Assembly (NCBI RefSeq): GCF_000968375.1
Contig: NZ_CP009933.1
Coordinates: 1,674,001 to 1,738,000, forward strand
Reading direction: 5' to 3'
Length of the DNA stretch: 64,000 bases
DNA from: Clostridium scatologenes
GTDB lineage: Bacteria; Bacillota; Clostridia; Clostridiales; Clostridiaceae
The notes below the pieces were generated by a model. The model saw nothing but the letters and a program-made list of their open reading frames with translations. It had not been told where the DNA came from and made no database searches. The translations under genes and the position numbers were made by a program. Position 1 is the stretch's first letter. The number at the start of each line of letters is the position of its first letter. This document shows, in pieces, positions 27,094 to 35,467 of this stretch.

Positions 27094-28674
27094 CTACTTA
27101 TCATTTTCGGAATAAGACATATTAAAACTCTTATTACACAAAGGAAAATCTGGTACTATTTCTCCAAGCACTGCATAGGTTAGACCATTCCAGTTAGTAA
27201 CAGAAGGTGTTTTAAAATATATTCTATGGAATTTATTATCTTTACCAACCTTACCATATACAATAAGTTCACCCTTTACTGTTTCCACAGCAGTAAGTGC
27301 TTCTGCTTCCTCTACTAACTTAAATTCAGTTTTGTTTTTTAAAATATCTTTATTTATAAGCTCTAATGAAGCAAAAATAAAATTATACGCATCATAAATT
27401 TCTTTAATTTTTAACTTGTACCTTTCAAAAACGCCGCCAATTTCAAGGGTATTATTATTCTTTTTTAGAGTCTCATATATTTCATAAGGGAAGCTCTTTC
27501 TAACATCGTAATTAATTCCAGAAGCTCTTCCACTGATACCAGTCATATAAAGCTTTTTAGCAGTTTTATTACGTACTATTCCAGTATTTTCAACTCTATC
27601 TAAAAAAGAAACAGAATCCAATGTGATTTCTATAATCTCATCCATTCTCTTTTTCATATCATTTAAAGTCTTTTTAATGTCTTCAATATGTTCCTTTGTA
27701 AAATTTATATTTATACCACAGGGAATAATAACATTTCTCATAAACCTGCTTCCAGTTATTCTTTCGCAAAGCTTGTGAATTTGTTCTCCAAAAGCTCCAA
27801 ACCTTTTAGCAGGATAACTAAATCCAATATCCACGCATATACCAGATATATCACCTAAAAAATTATATATTCTTTCTAATTCCAAAAGCACCACTCTTAA
27901 TGCTTTTATTTCTTGAGGCGCATCATAAGATAACAACTTTTCAACTAAAAGAGCATAACTTTCAGCATAAGCTACAGAGGATTCACATGCCATTCTTTCA
28001 AATACAAGATTAAGCTTATTTGCATCTACATTTTCACAAATCTTTTCTATTCCCCTATGCTTATAATTAAGCCTAAGTTCTAAATTCTCAATAGCTTCAC
28101 CTATAACACTAAATCTAAAATGTCCTGGTTCAATTATACCTGCATGAACAGGTCCTACAGATATTTGATAAGCCCCGTCTCCAAAGGCTTCCTTGCATTT
28201 ATAAGATGAAATTTCATTTTTTTCTTCTAATTTAGCACCATATGGGAAGCTTTTTCTTAATGGATATATATCCTCAGGCCATTTTTCATGTTTAACAATA
28301 TTCCTAATATCTACACCATCTTTTATTTTCAAACCAAATAAGTCGCACATTTCTCTTTCAAATAAATGACTTTGAAACAAAATATCTTGGAAAGTTTTAA
28401 TTTCTTCTTGTGTCTTATATCGTACTATTACAAAATACCTTTTCTTACTATTAGAAAGTATAATGTTAATCATAAAATCATTTTTAGCATTTTCTTCATT
28501 ACTGTTATCAACACAAAATTGCGCAATAAATTTTAATTTATATTTTACTAAAAATAAGCTAATTAACGATTTAACATGGGAAATTTCAACGTCCACATAA
28601 ATCTCATTTTTATTTTTAATCTCACTATTATATTTAAGGTTGCTTAATTCTTCTTTAAATAAATCAATGTTCAC
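27094..28674 (-). CDS. NuoCD/HyfG-like large subunit lacking most NiFe ligands (Ehr-type)
   Basis: About 526 residues; I take the GTG at 28672-28674, since the in-frame GTG three codons earlier leaves only two bases after AGAAGG (numbers below count from that earlier codon). Residues 1-150 are the NuoC-like part (HLFEREMCDLFGLKI). Residues 165-529 are the NuoD/HycE-like part (GPVHAGIIEPGHFRF, NYKHRGIE). Hydrogenases carry CGxCxxxH and DPCxxC. The matching segments here read NLVFERMACESSVAYA (about 225-240) and DFPLCNKS (512-519). On my alignment F, M and S replace three ligands, leaving only C516. Hydrogen turnover is therefore unlikely. Confidence 0.87.
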   Translation of the reverse strand: MNIDLFKEELSNLKYNSEIKNKNEIYVDVEISHVKSLISLFLVKYKLKFIAQFCVDNSNEENAKNDFMINIILSNSKKRYFVIVRYKTQEEIKTFQDILFQSHLFEREMCDLFGLKIKDGVDIRNIVKHEKWPEDIYPLRKSFPYGAKLEEKNEISSYKCKEAFGDGAYQISVGPVHAGIIEPGHFRFSVIGEAIENLELRLNYKHRGIEKICENVDANKLNLVFERMACESSVAYAESYALLVEKLLSYDAPQEIKALRVVLLELERIYNFLGDISGICVDIGFSYPAKRFGAFGEQIHKLCERITGSRFMRNVIIPCGININFTKEHIEDIKKTLNDMKKRMDEIIEITLDSVSFLDRVENTGIVRNKTAKKLYMTGISGRASGINYDVRKSFPYEIYETLKKNNNTLEIGGVFERYKLKIKEIYDAYNFIFASLELINKDILKNKTEFKLVEEAEALTAVETVKGELIVYGKVGKDNKFHRIYFKTPSVTNWNGLTYAVLGEIVPDFPLCNKSFNMSYSENDK

Positions 28675-28704
28675 TATTTTCACATCCTTCTATTAATAAA
28701 CTTG

Positions 28705-30165
28705 TTACTGCATAGGATTAATAATTAAAACAGCTTTATTAATTAATGAAGCTATTTCGTATCTAGAGAAAAAACTTAGAATAATTATTATGAAAAATAT
28801 AATAATTAATGGAATTATATTTTCCTTATCCTTTTTACTTCTTGTATTAAAGTCCTTATCATCGCTGAATATCATATTAATAAAAACTTTTAAAAAACCT
28901 GCAAAAACTATAAGAAGGCATAAAGCGTAAATACCACATACAAGATAATGACCATTTTTTATTGATGCAGCAAGTATATTATATTCACTAAAAAATGATG
29001 GAAATGGTGGTATACCTGTTATAACAAGAACTCCGCAAATCAAAAGTACTGAATTTATAGGCATTGTTTTTATTAAATTATTTACCCTATCTATACGTTT
29101 TGTTTTATAAACACTTAGTATATTGCCTGATATCAAAAATAACAGTGATTTTCCATATGCATGTATAATAGAATGAAGCATTGAACCGTACAAAGCAATT
29201 GGTCCACCTATACCAAAACCTAATGTAATAATTCCCATATTTTCTACAGAAGAAAAAGCCAATAATCTTTTATAGTTTTTTTGATTTAATATACTGAAGG
29301 CTGATATAATCAAAGATATTAATCCAAATACTATAAATAAGTATTTCATTTTTTCTAGTCCACTTATGAGTTTAACTATTATATAAAATCTTAAAACTAC
29401 ATAAAGTGCAAGATTTAAAAGTACTCCAGACATCATAGCACTAATTGGAGATGGTGCTTCACTGTGAGCATCTGGAAGCCATGTATGCATTGGAGCAAGT
29501 CCGGCTTTTGTGGCAATACCTACAAAAATGAAACAAAAACCAAACTTAACTATACTCTTATTTAGTATGGAATAGTTTTTAACAAGGTATGTCCAATTTA
29601 AAACCTTATTAGAAAGATCTCCAGATGAATAAATAAATAAAATTATTCCTATCAAACCTAGTACTATACCAATAGAACAAATAATAATATATTTCCATGC
29701 AGCTTCTAATGAAAGCTTATGCCTATTAAAACCAATTAAGAATGCTGTGGAAAGAGTGGTTGCTTCAAGGCTTATCCACATTAATATTATGTTGTTGCTT
29801 ATTGCAACTGCAATCATTGATAATACAAATAAATTAAATAAGAAATAATAAATTTTAGCAAAATTAATACTTATTGAACCATTATGTATTTCTTCTCCTA
29901 TGTATTTATGAGAATATACTGCTGCAACTAATGATATAGTGCTTATTAAAATTAGCTGAATTATATTTAAGCTATCTATATATATTAAATTATTACAAAA
30001 ATTAAGTGAATCTTGTAATTTAAGATTTCTATAAAATACTAGCGAAACTGCCACAAGCATAACCATATTTAAAATTGTTAAAATAGATATTGCTTTAGTA
30101 CTTTTAAGAAGTATACTTAACAAAATAACTACTGCAAATACAATTGCACATATAGATAATCCCAT
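28705..30165 (-). CDS. HyfF/NuoN-like antiporter-type membrane subunit
   Basis: 486 residues with about 14 membrane helices and GAGGTGAG before the ATG. The proton-conducting core of the complex I/Mrp antiporter family is visible: a helix-7 region FVGIATKAGLAPMHTWLPDAHSEAPSPISAMMSG (read as three short motifs: KAGLAPMHTWLPDAH, SEAPSPISAM, SGVLLN) and the later lysine helix NYKRLLAFSSVENMGI. One of two antiporter-like subunits in this operon, next to HyfE- and large-subunit-type genes. It should couple electron transfer to ion movement across the membrane. Confidence 0.87.
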   Translation of the reverse strand: MGLSICAIVFAVVILLSILLKSTKAISILTILNMVMLVAVSLVFYRNLKLQDSLNFCNNLIYIDSLNIIQLILISTISLVAAVYSHKYIGEEIHNGSISINFAKIYYFLFNLFVLSMIAVAISNNIILMWISLEATTLSTAFLIGFNRHKLSLEAAWKYIIICSIGIVLGLIGIILFIYSSGDLSNKVLNWTYLVKNYSILNKSIVKFGFCFIFVGIATKAGLAPMHTWLPDAHSEAPSPISAMMSGVLLNLALYVVLRFYIIVKLISGLEKMKYLFIVFGLISLIISAFSILNQKNYKRLLAFSSVENMGIITLGFGIGGPIALYGSMLHSIIHAYGKSLLFLISGNILSVYKTKRIDRVNNLIKTMPINSVLLICGVLVITGIPPFPSFFSEYNILAASIKNGHYLVCGIYALCLLIVFAGFLKVFINMIFSDDKDFNTRSKKDKENIIPLIIIFFIIIILSFFSRYEIASLINKAVLIINPMQ

Positions 30166-30175
30166 TTTCTCACCT

Positions 30176-30787
30176 CTATTCTTTTAAATTTGAAAGGTAG
30201 TCTGTATTTATAGTGTCAAAGGTTTTATTAATATTAAATATCATTATTCCCATAAGAAGAGCAAGAACTAAAACTTCTAGGGCCATCCAAGCTTCTAAAA
30301 TAAGTGAAAGCTTTACTACTGACATTTCAAATAAAATAATCCCATTTTCTATAGTTAAAAAACCTATCATTTGAGTAATTGCTTTTTTTCTACCTATCAT
30401 AAGGGTTCCACCAACAAGTGCCAGAAACACTGCTGTTTTTAAATAAGTATTATCATAATTCCTAAAGAAAGCAAAAACAATTATTATAAAGAAACCTGAA
30501 AGCACAAAGGAATTAACTGCATTTATAATCAAATCTAATTCTCTTTTTACTTTTAAATATCTAGTAGATTTGTTTATTATATAAGGTATTATAATTACCT
30601 TTATTATTAAGGTTAAAAGTCCCATTATGTAGTAATGAATTTCTTTTGTATTATATCCTAAAATAATACATATAAAAGTTATGGCAAGGGATTGGAATGC
30701 AAAGCTTAATACTAAGAGCTTGACTCTTCTAAGTCCGCATATTAAAATCCCAGATAATATCACAATAGCAAGTAAAAGCTGTAACAT
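30176..30787 (-). CDS. HyfE-like membrane subunit
   Basis: 203 residues, about six membrane helices, AAGGAG before the ATG. The position between HyfC- and HyfF-type genes and the sequence near residues 135-165 (ITQMIGFLTIENGIILFE) match HyfE, whose C-terminal half resembles NuoK with a membrane glutamate. It lies 10 bases before the HyfF-type gene. No separate HyfD-type gene is seen, so the complex has two antiporter subunits, not three. Confidence 0.8.
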   Translation of the reverse strand: MLQLLLAIVILSGILICGLRRVKLLVLSFAFQSLAITFICIILGYNTKEIHYYIMGLLTLIIKVIIIPYIINKSTRYLKVKRELDLIINAVNSFVLSGFFIIIVFAFFRNYDNTYLKTAVFLALVGGTLMIGRKKAITQMIGFLTIENGIILFEMSVVKLSLILEAWMALEVLVLALLMGIMIFNINKTFDTINTDYLSNLKE

Positions 30788-30846
30788 TTTTTTATTCTCC
30801 TTTCTATACCTTGTTCAAAGCTTATGCTAAATCACTTAATAATTAA

Positions 30847-31776
30847 TTATAAAAAATAGTTTAAAGATATAGCTGCAATAGCAATGGATAATGCTGCTGA
30901 TAAAAGTTCTGGCACTCTAAACAATCTTGATTTTGTCATTGAAATTTCAATAATAGAGATACCAAATAAAATAACTAGAATCTTTATAAAGAAAACTGCA
31001 GCAGCTTTTAATATAGTAACCACACCTAGTGTTGTTGCTGCTCCAAAAGGCATAAAAAGATTTATAAAAATGGTCAAAAATATCATGAGTTTAATTTGTG
31101 AGGCCATTTCTACAAAAGCTAAATCCGTTCCTGATAAATCTAATATCATTGCTTCATGTATCATAGTAAGCTCTAGATGAGTTTCTGGGTTATCTATAGG
31201 AAGTCTTGCATTTTCCGTAAGTAACAATATAAAAAATGAAATTGCAGCTAAAATATGTCCTATACCATAAAAAGCTTCTGTACTATTATTGAAGGATATA
31301 GTGAAAATATTAAAGGATTTATTTTCAAAATATAAAAACATAATAGTAAGAAACATTACTGGCTCTGCAAGCATTGACAGGAAAAGTTCCCTGCTTGTCC
31401 CCATTCCTCCAAAGGTACTAGCACAATCTAATCCTATTAATGTATTTAAAAATTTTATAACTGACATCATAAAAATAATAAGAAATAAACTTCCTAAGTA
31501 TGTTTCTCCACTGCTGAAAAAAGTAGGAATCATAAAAACAACAGTTATGCTAGCTCCTAAACTTAATATAGGTCCTATTTGTGTTATAAAACTACTGTGA
31601 CTACTCCTTATCCTCCCTTTGCTAAACAACTTTTGGTAATCATAATATACTTGAAAAATACTACTTCCCTTATATCCTCTTAAAATAGCCTTGAATTTTT
31701 TAAGAATACCCATAAAAATAGGAGTTGCTATAATAAGAATCATACTTTGTAAAAAATTAATTGCTATGTACTTCAA
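30847..31776 (-). CDS. HyfC/NuoH-like membrane subunit
   Basis: 309 residues with about eight helices and a TTG start seven bases after GGAGGT. The NuoH family loop is present (NARLPIDNPETHLELTMIHEAM), with its conserved acidic residues, as are YQKLFSKGRIRSS near the N-terminus and TKSRLFRVPEL near the C-terminus. This subunit joins the redox arm to the membrane arm and carries the entrance to the ion path. It lies between the HyfB- and HyfE-type genes. Confidence 0.88.
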   Translation of the reverse strand: MKYIAINFLQSMILIIATPIFMGILKKFKAILRGYKGSSIFQVYYDYQKLFSKGRIRSSHSSFITQIGPILSLGASITVVFMIPTFFSSGETYLGSLFLIIFMMSVIKFLNTLIGLDCASTFGGMGTSRELFLSMLAEPVMFLTIMFLYFENKSFNIFTISFNNSTEAFYGIGHILAAISFFILLLTENARLPIDNPETHLELTMIHEAMILDLSGTDLAFVEMASQIKLMIFLTIFINLFMPFGAATTLGVVTILKAAAVFFIKILVILFGISIIEISMTKSRLFRVPELLSAALSIAIAAISLNYFL

Positions 31777-31810
31777 GATTTTTACCTCCTTAAATCAATG
31801 AATCCTGCCA

Positions 31811-33595
31811 TCATATAAACATATTAACAAGTAAAACTGTAATTAACAGTGAACCAAAAATATATGATACATATACCTGTATCTTTCCAAAATGAATTTT
31901 GGTAACGCGTAATGATATATAATAAACAACCTTAACTACTGATCCATAAATGTATTTTTCTATGTTATCTAGTACCTTGTCCTTTAATAATATTGAATAA
32001 CCATTTTTTACTTCTTTTTCATATCCAACTATTTTTCCAAAGATTCTTGTTGAAGGCTGGCTTAGTCCATTTGCACTATATTGCATATTAGACTTTACAT
32101 TATTAAAGCCGCATCCCCAAGTTTCTTTTATTACTGTAGTTTCTTTGTTATTTAACATTCTTGATATTAAAGCTAAAATAGCTGTTATAATTACAAAAAT
32201 ACTGGATACGATCATTATTTCATTATTTATTTCACTATTCATCAAAGGTAAGTTTGTATTTAAAATTGAATTTGAAACCTTTGATATTAAATTAATTATA
32301 AAAGGTGAAAATACTCCTGAAATTATACATAGTAAGGCTAAAATTCCAAGCCCAATATTCATTGACAGTGGAATTTTATGTGCATTTATTGCTTTTTCAC
32401 TTCTTGGTACTCCAAGATAAGTTATTCCAAAGCTCTTAACAGATGCATATAATGTAACTCCACTAGTTAGCGCTATAATAAGTCCACTAGCTATAATGAT
32501 TAATGCAGTCCATGTACCTTTAATTGAAGTAGTTCCAATTATAAAACACTTAAATATTAAAATTTCACTTGCAAAACCATTTAAAGGAGGAATTGCTGAA
32601 ATAGCTGTAGTACCAATAAAAGCACATATAGCTGCAAATTTCATTTTCTTATAAAGTCCCCCTAGCTCGTTCATATTCTTCGTTCCTGTAGAATATAAAA
32701 CACTACCTGCACTAGCAAAAAGCAGACTTTTAAAAATAGCATGATTGAATATATGAAACAAAGCTGCTATTAAAGTTAGATTAGCAAAGGAATTTAAATT
32801 CAAATTGTAAAATATTAAAGAAAGTCCTAAAGTTGAAATTATTATTCCTATGTTTTCAGCACTGGAATAAGCAAGCAGTTTTTTAATATCTTTTTGCACT
32901 AATGCATTCAATACTGAAAAAATTGCAGTTACTGCTCCTAAAAGTACTAATAAAAGAGCTGCTTTTAAAGGAAGTACTTTAATAAATGTAAAAGTTACTC
33001 TTATTAATCCATAAATAGCAACCTTAAGCATAACTCCTGACATAAGAGCTGAAGCATTGGAAGTTGCACTAGGATGAGCTTTAGGCAACCATCCGTGAAG
33101 TGGTACAATTCCTGCTTTTGCACCAAATCCTAAAATAGCAAAAGTGAAAATTATATATTTTTGACTTACTGTAAAATCACTTGATACCTGATAAAATTTA
33201 TCAAAGCTTATGCTGCCTGTGTATTTATATAAAAATGCAAACATAATCATTAGGAATAACCCACTAATATGTGTCATTATAAAATACATTATTCCTGATC
33301 TTATATTTTGCTTATTTTTATACTCATAAACAACAAGAAAAAATGATACAGCACTCATAACTTCCCAAAATACAATAAAAGTAATGCTATCTCGTGCTAG
33401 TACTACACATAACATTGATGCTGCAAATAAGAACATTAAAATAAAATTATATTTAACTGAATACTTACCCTTATATTCTGCAGTATAACCTATTGAATAT
33501 ATAAAAATAGGTGCAAAAACTACAAAAATTATAATTGCAAAAAATATAGAAATTGGATCGTTCATAACACCATTACAAAAAAATGTTGGTAACAA
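31811..33595 (-). CDS. HyfB/NuoL-like antiporter-type membrane subunit
   Basis: About 594 residues from a TTG at 33593-33595, eight bases after GGAGTG; the longer frame begins upstream of that site. About 16 helices. It has the family core: a glutamate helix (FIVFWEVMSAVSFFLV), GFGAKAGIVPLHGWLPKAHP, and LVQKDIKKLLAYSSAENIGI. First gene of the operon, divergent from the tandem-MarR gene. Its start region overlaps one copy of the 25-bp repeat, so a bound regulator there would hinder transcription or translation of the whole complex. Confidence 0.87.
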   Translation of the reverse strand: MLPTFFCNGVMNDPISIFFAIIIFVVFAPIFIYSIGYTAEYKGKYSVKYNFILMFLFAASMLCVVLARDSITFIVFWEVMSAVSFFLVVYEYKNKQNIRSGIMYFIMTHISGLFLMIMFAFLYKYTGSISFDKFYQVSSDFTVSQKYIIFTFAILGFGAKAGIVPLHGWLPKAHPSATSNASALMSGVMLKVAIYGLIRVTFTFIKVLPLKAALLLVLLGAVTAIFSVLNALVQKDIKKLLAYSSAENIGIIISTLGLSLIFYNLNLNSFANLTLIAALFHIFNHAIFKSLLFASAGSVLYSTGTKNMNELGGLYKKMKFAAICAFIGTTAISAIPPLNGFASEILIFKCFIIGTTSIKGTWTALIIIASGLIIALTSGVTLYASVKSFGITYLGVPRSEKAINAHKIPLSMNIGLGILALLCIISGVFSPFIINLISKVSNSILNTNLPLMNSEINNEIMIVSSIFVIITAILALISRMLNNKETTVIKETWGCGFNNVKSNMQYSANGLSQPSTRIFGKIVGYEKEVKNGYSILLKDKVLDNIEKYIYGSVVKVVYYISLRVTKIHFGKIQVYVSYIFGSLLITVLLVNMFI

Positions 33596-33620
33596 AATAT
33601 TTTTCACTCCTTTTTTGATT

Positions 33621-33645
33621 ATAATTAGCACTCGAATATTAAAAT
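33621..33645. promoter_or_regulatory. Operator-like repeat, copy 1 (hyfB side)
   Basis: 25 bases that match 33701-33725 at 21 positions; all four differences are transitions. The core CTCGAATATT is half of an imperfect palindrome. It lies 26-50 bases upstream of the HyfB-type start codon. Inferred binding site for the divergent MarR-type regulator. Confidence 0.5.
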
Positions 33646-33700
33646 AACTATGTACTTTTTTATTTTTTGTATTAGAATTTAATTATGTCAAATTTTTAAT

Positions 33701-33725
33701 ATAGTTAGTATTCGAATATTAGAAT
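33701..33725. promoter_or_regulatory. Operator-like repeat, copy 2
   Basis: The better of the two copies: TTAGTATTCGAATATTAG (33705-33722) is an 18-bp imperfect palindrome around TTCGAA. It lies exactly 80 bases from copy 1, between the divergent genes. A TTGACA (minus strand, complement of 33686-33691) is nearby. Confidence 0.5.
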
Positions 33726-33849
33726 GCGACACGAAATCTATCATATCACTTTATTGTCGAAAATACAATATATTTGACTTTTACTTAATACTACATCTTG
33801 TAAAAGTAAAAACTTAAAATGTTTAACTTGTACTATGGAGGGCTTCACA

Positions 33850-34866
33850 TTGAAAAATAAAAAATCACTTGATATACATACATTCTATAATTTATCTAGA
33901 TATTGCTTTTTAAATATAGAATATAATTATAGTTCTGTTGTAGAACAAACTGGAATAACGCTGCCTCAACTAAGGATTTTATGGATATTAAAAGCCTTCC
34001 CTGGAATATCTCTAGGAAAGATTGCGACTATAGGCTATTGGACATGTCCTACAGTTACTAATATTTTAAAAATTCTAGTTGACAAAAAATTAGTTATAAA
34101 AGAAGATTCAGTAAATAAAAAAGTTTATAAACTAAATGTTACTGAAGAAGGAGAAAAATATATTAATATAAATAAACAAAATAAATCTAAGAATTTTCAT
34201 CTCTTTGATTTAATGAATTTATTTTCTGAAGAAGAACTTGATTTTATTGTAGATTTTTATAAAGATATTGTTATTAAATGTGGTAAGGATTATATTTTCC
34301 AATATGTAGACAAAATTAATTCATTAAGTTTAAAAGTGGATTATGATGACTTTTCTAAAGATGAGACTAAAAAATTAAAAAAGCTTGTATTTTTTTATAA
34401 CACTTTAAGAATATTTATTTTACATGTAGAACATGATCATAGGCTCTTATTAAAAAATTTAAATTTGACTTACCCTCAATTAAGAGCCTTATGGATAATT
34501 GAAGCTTTTCCTGGAGTTACATCTAGGGCGTTAAGTTCTCTAGCCTTCTGGTCTCCTTCAACAGCAAGTTTAATTGTAAAAAATCTATACACTAAAGACC
34601 TTATTTATAAAGAAAAAGCAGCAGTAAAAAACTCTCTTTATCTTTTTATAAATTCTAAGGGAGAACAAACCTTAATAGACGATTTTAAACTAAATAATCA
34701 TAGGTTAATTATTAATGATTATTTGAAGGATACAGAAGAAAAAACTTTAAATACAATAAATAATCACTTATATTTGATTAATAAAAAGCTTAAAAATGAC
34801 ATGGTAGAAAATTATATTGAAAAAATCCATGAGGTATTAGAAAGTTATCATGATAAATTTAGATAA
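33850..34866 (+). CDS. Tandem-MarR regulator (two MarR domains in one chain)
   Basis: About 338 residues from a TTG at 33850, seven bases after GGAGGG; the ATG at 33835 overlaps that site. Two homologous halves are visible: LPQLRILWILKAFPGIS with WTCPTVTNILKILVDKKLV in the first, and YPQLRALWIIEAFPGVT with WSPSTASLIVKNLYTKDLI in the second. MarR proteins normally act as dimers of about 140-residue chains, so this looks like a fused pseudo-dimer whose halves can diverge. It is divergent from the Ehr-type operon with repeat sites between them, and probably represses or gates that operon. No ligand is evident. Confidence 0.85.
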   Translation: MKNKKSLDIHTFYNLSRYCFLNIEYNYSSVVEQTGITLPQLRILWILKAFPGISLGKIATIGYWTCPTVTNILKILVDKKLVIKEDSVNKKVYKLNVTEEGEKYININKQNKSKNFHLFDLMNLFSEEELDFIVDFYKDIVIKCGKDYIFQYVDKINSLSLKVDYDDFSKDETKKLKKLVFFYNTLRIFILHVEHDHRLLLKNLNLTYPQLRALWIIEAFPGVTSRALSSLAFWSPSTASLIVKNLYTKDLIYKEKAAVKNSLYLFINSKGEQTLIDDFKLNNHRLIINDYLKDTEEKTLNTINNHLYLINKKLKNDMVENYIEKIHEVLESYHDKFR

Positions 34867-34876
34867 TTTAGAAGAA

Positions 34877-34909
34877 AAACTGCTGGCAAAATATTTTTGT
34901 CAGCAGTTT
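34877..34909. terminator. Terminator after the tandem-MarR gene
   Basis: AAACTGCTG and CAGCAGTTT arms with extra CAAA/TTTG pairing inside, between two convergent genes (stops at 34866 and 34939). Probably used from both sides. Confidence 0.8.
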
Positions 34910-34938
34910 GTAAAAATACAGAGATTTTTTGCTGGAAA

Positions 34939-35280
34939 TTAAATAATTTTACTTAATCTATCCTTTAACTCTACTTCCTTATCAATTAACCATCCTTCTT
35001 CCTCACAAGTATCTCCCCATTGAACTATATCATTTATTTCATCCTTAGTTAACTCAACAGATATTTTATCAATAACTTTTAAATTTTCCTCATAATATCC
35101 ATTATACATTTTTAAGGCATTGGTTTCTCCTTTTAGCCCTAATGAATAAAGAGGTATTCCTTTTGCATCTTTATGATGTGCCACAACATAAAGCCTTACT
35201 CCATGATTCTTTTTATCGGCTTCTGAGTCAATATGTTTTACCTCAACTAAAGTCCCCAATGGTATATTATATTTATCCAT
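34939..35280 (-). CDS. Small conserved-looking hypothetical protein
   Basis: About 113 residues from the ATG at 35278-35280 (MDKYNIPLGTLVEV), six bases after GAGG; a further ATG four codons upstream sits on the ribosome binding site. It is acidic and soluble, and begins with a beta-rich stretch (LGTLVEVKHIDSEADKKNHGVRLYVVAHHKD, in parts) that could be a small barrel. The C-terminus is helical. I do not recognise a family. It is transcribed alone, convergent with the MarR-type gene. Confidence 0.6.
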   Translation of the reverse strand: MDKYNIPLGTLVEVKHIDSEADKKNHGVRLYVVAHHKDAKGIPLYSLGLKGETNALKMYNGYYEENLKVIDKISVELTKDEINDIVQWGDTCEEEGWLIDKEVELKDRLSKII

Positions 35281-35382
35281 GATTTTCCTCATCCCCTCTT
35301 AATTATAACTTCTACATAAAAATTCAATCTCCTTCATTTTTTAAAAAAGTAACTAAAATACCTATAATAATCTTAAAAATAC

Positions 35383-35417
35383 AAATGCTTAACTAAAGTA
35401 GCTTTAGTTAAGCATTT
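35383..35417 (-). terminator. Terminator of the padR/flavodoxin/hydrolase operon
   Basis: A perfect 16-bp stem (35383-35398 with 35402-35417; AAATGCTTAACTAAAG) closes on the 3-base loop TAG, 50 bases after the hydrolase stop. Confidence 0.88.
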
Positions 35418-35467
35418 ATATTTTACCTCATATACTAAGTTAAAATTAAAAATTTCTTCTACCAATA

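Noticed and set aside
26333..33595. Calling the cluster an active [NiFe] hydrogenase-4 or formate hydrogenlyase
   Set aside because: The large subunit lacks three of the four cysteine ligands on my alignment, and no maturation or formate dehydrogenase genes are present.
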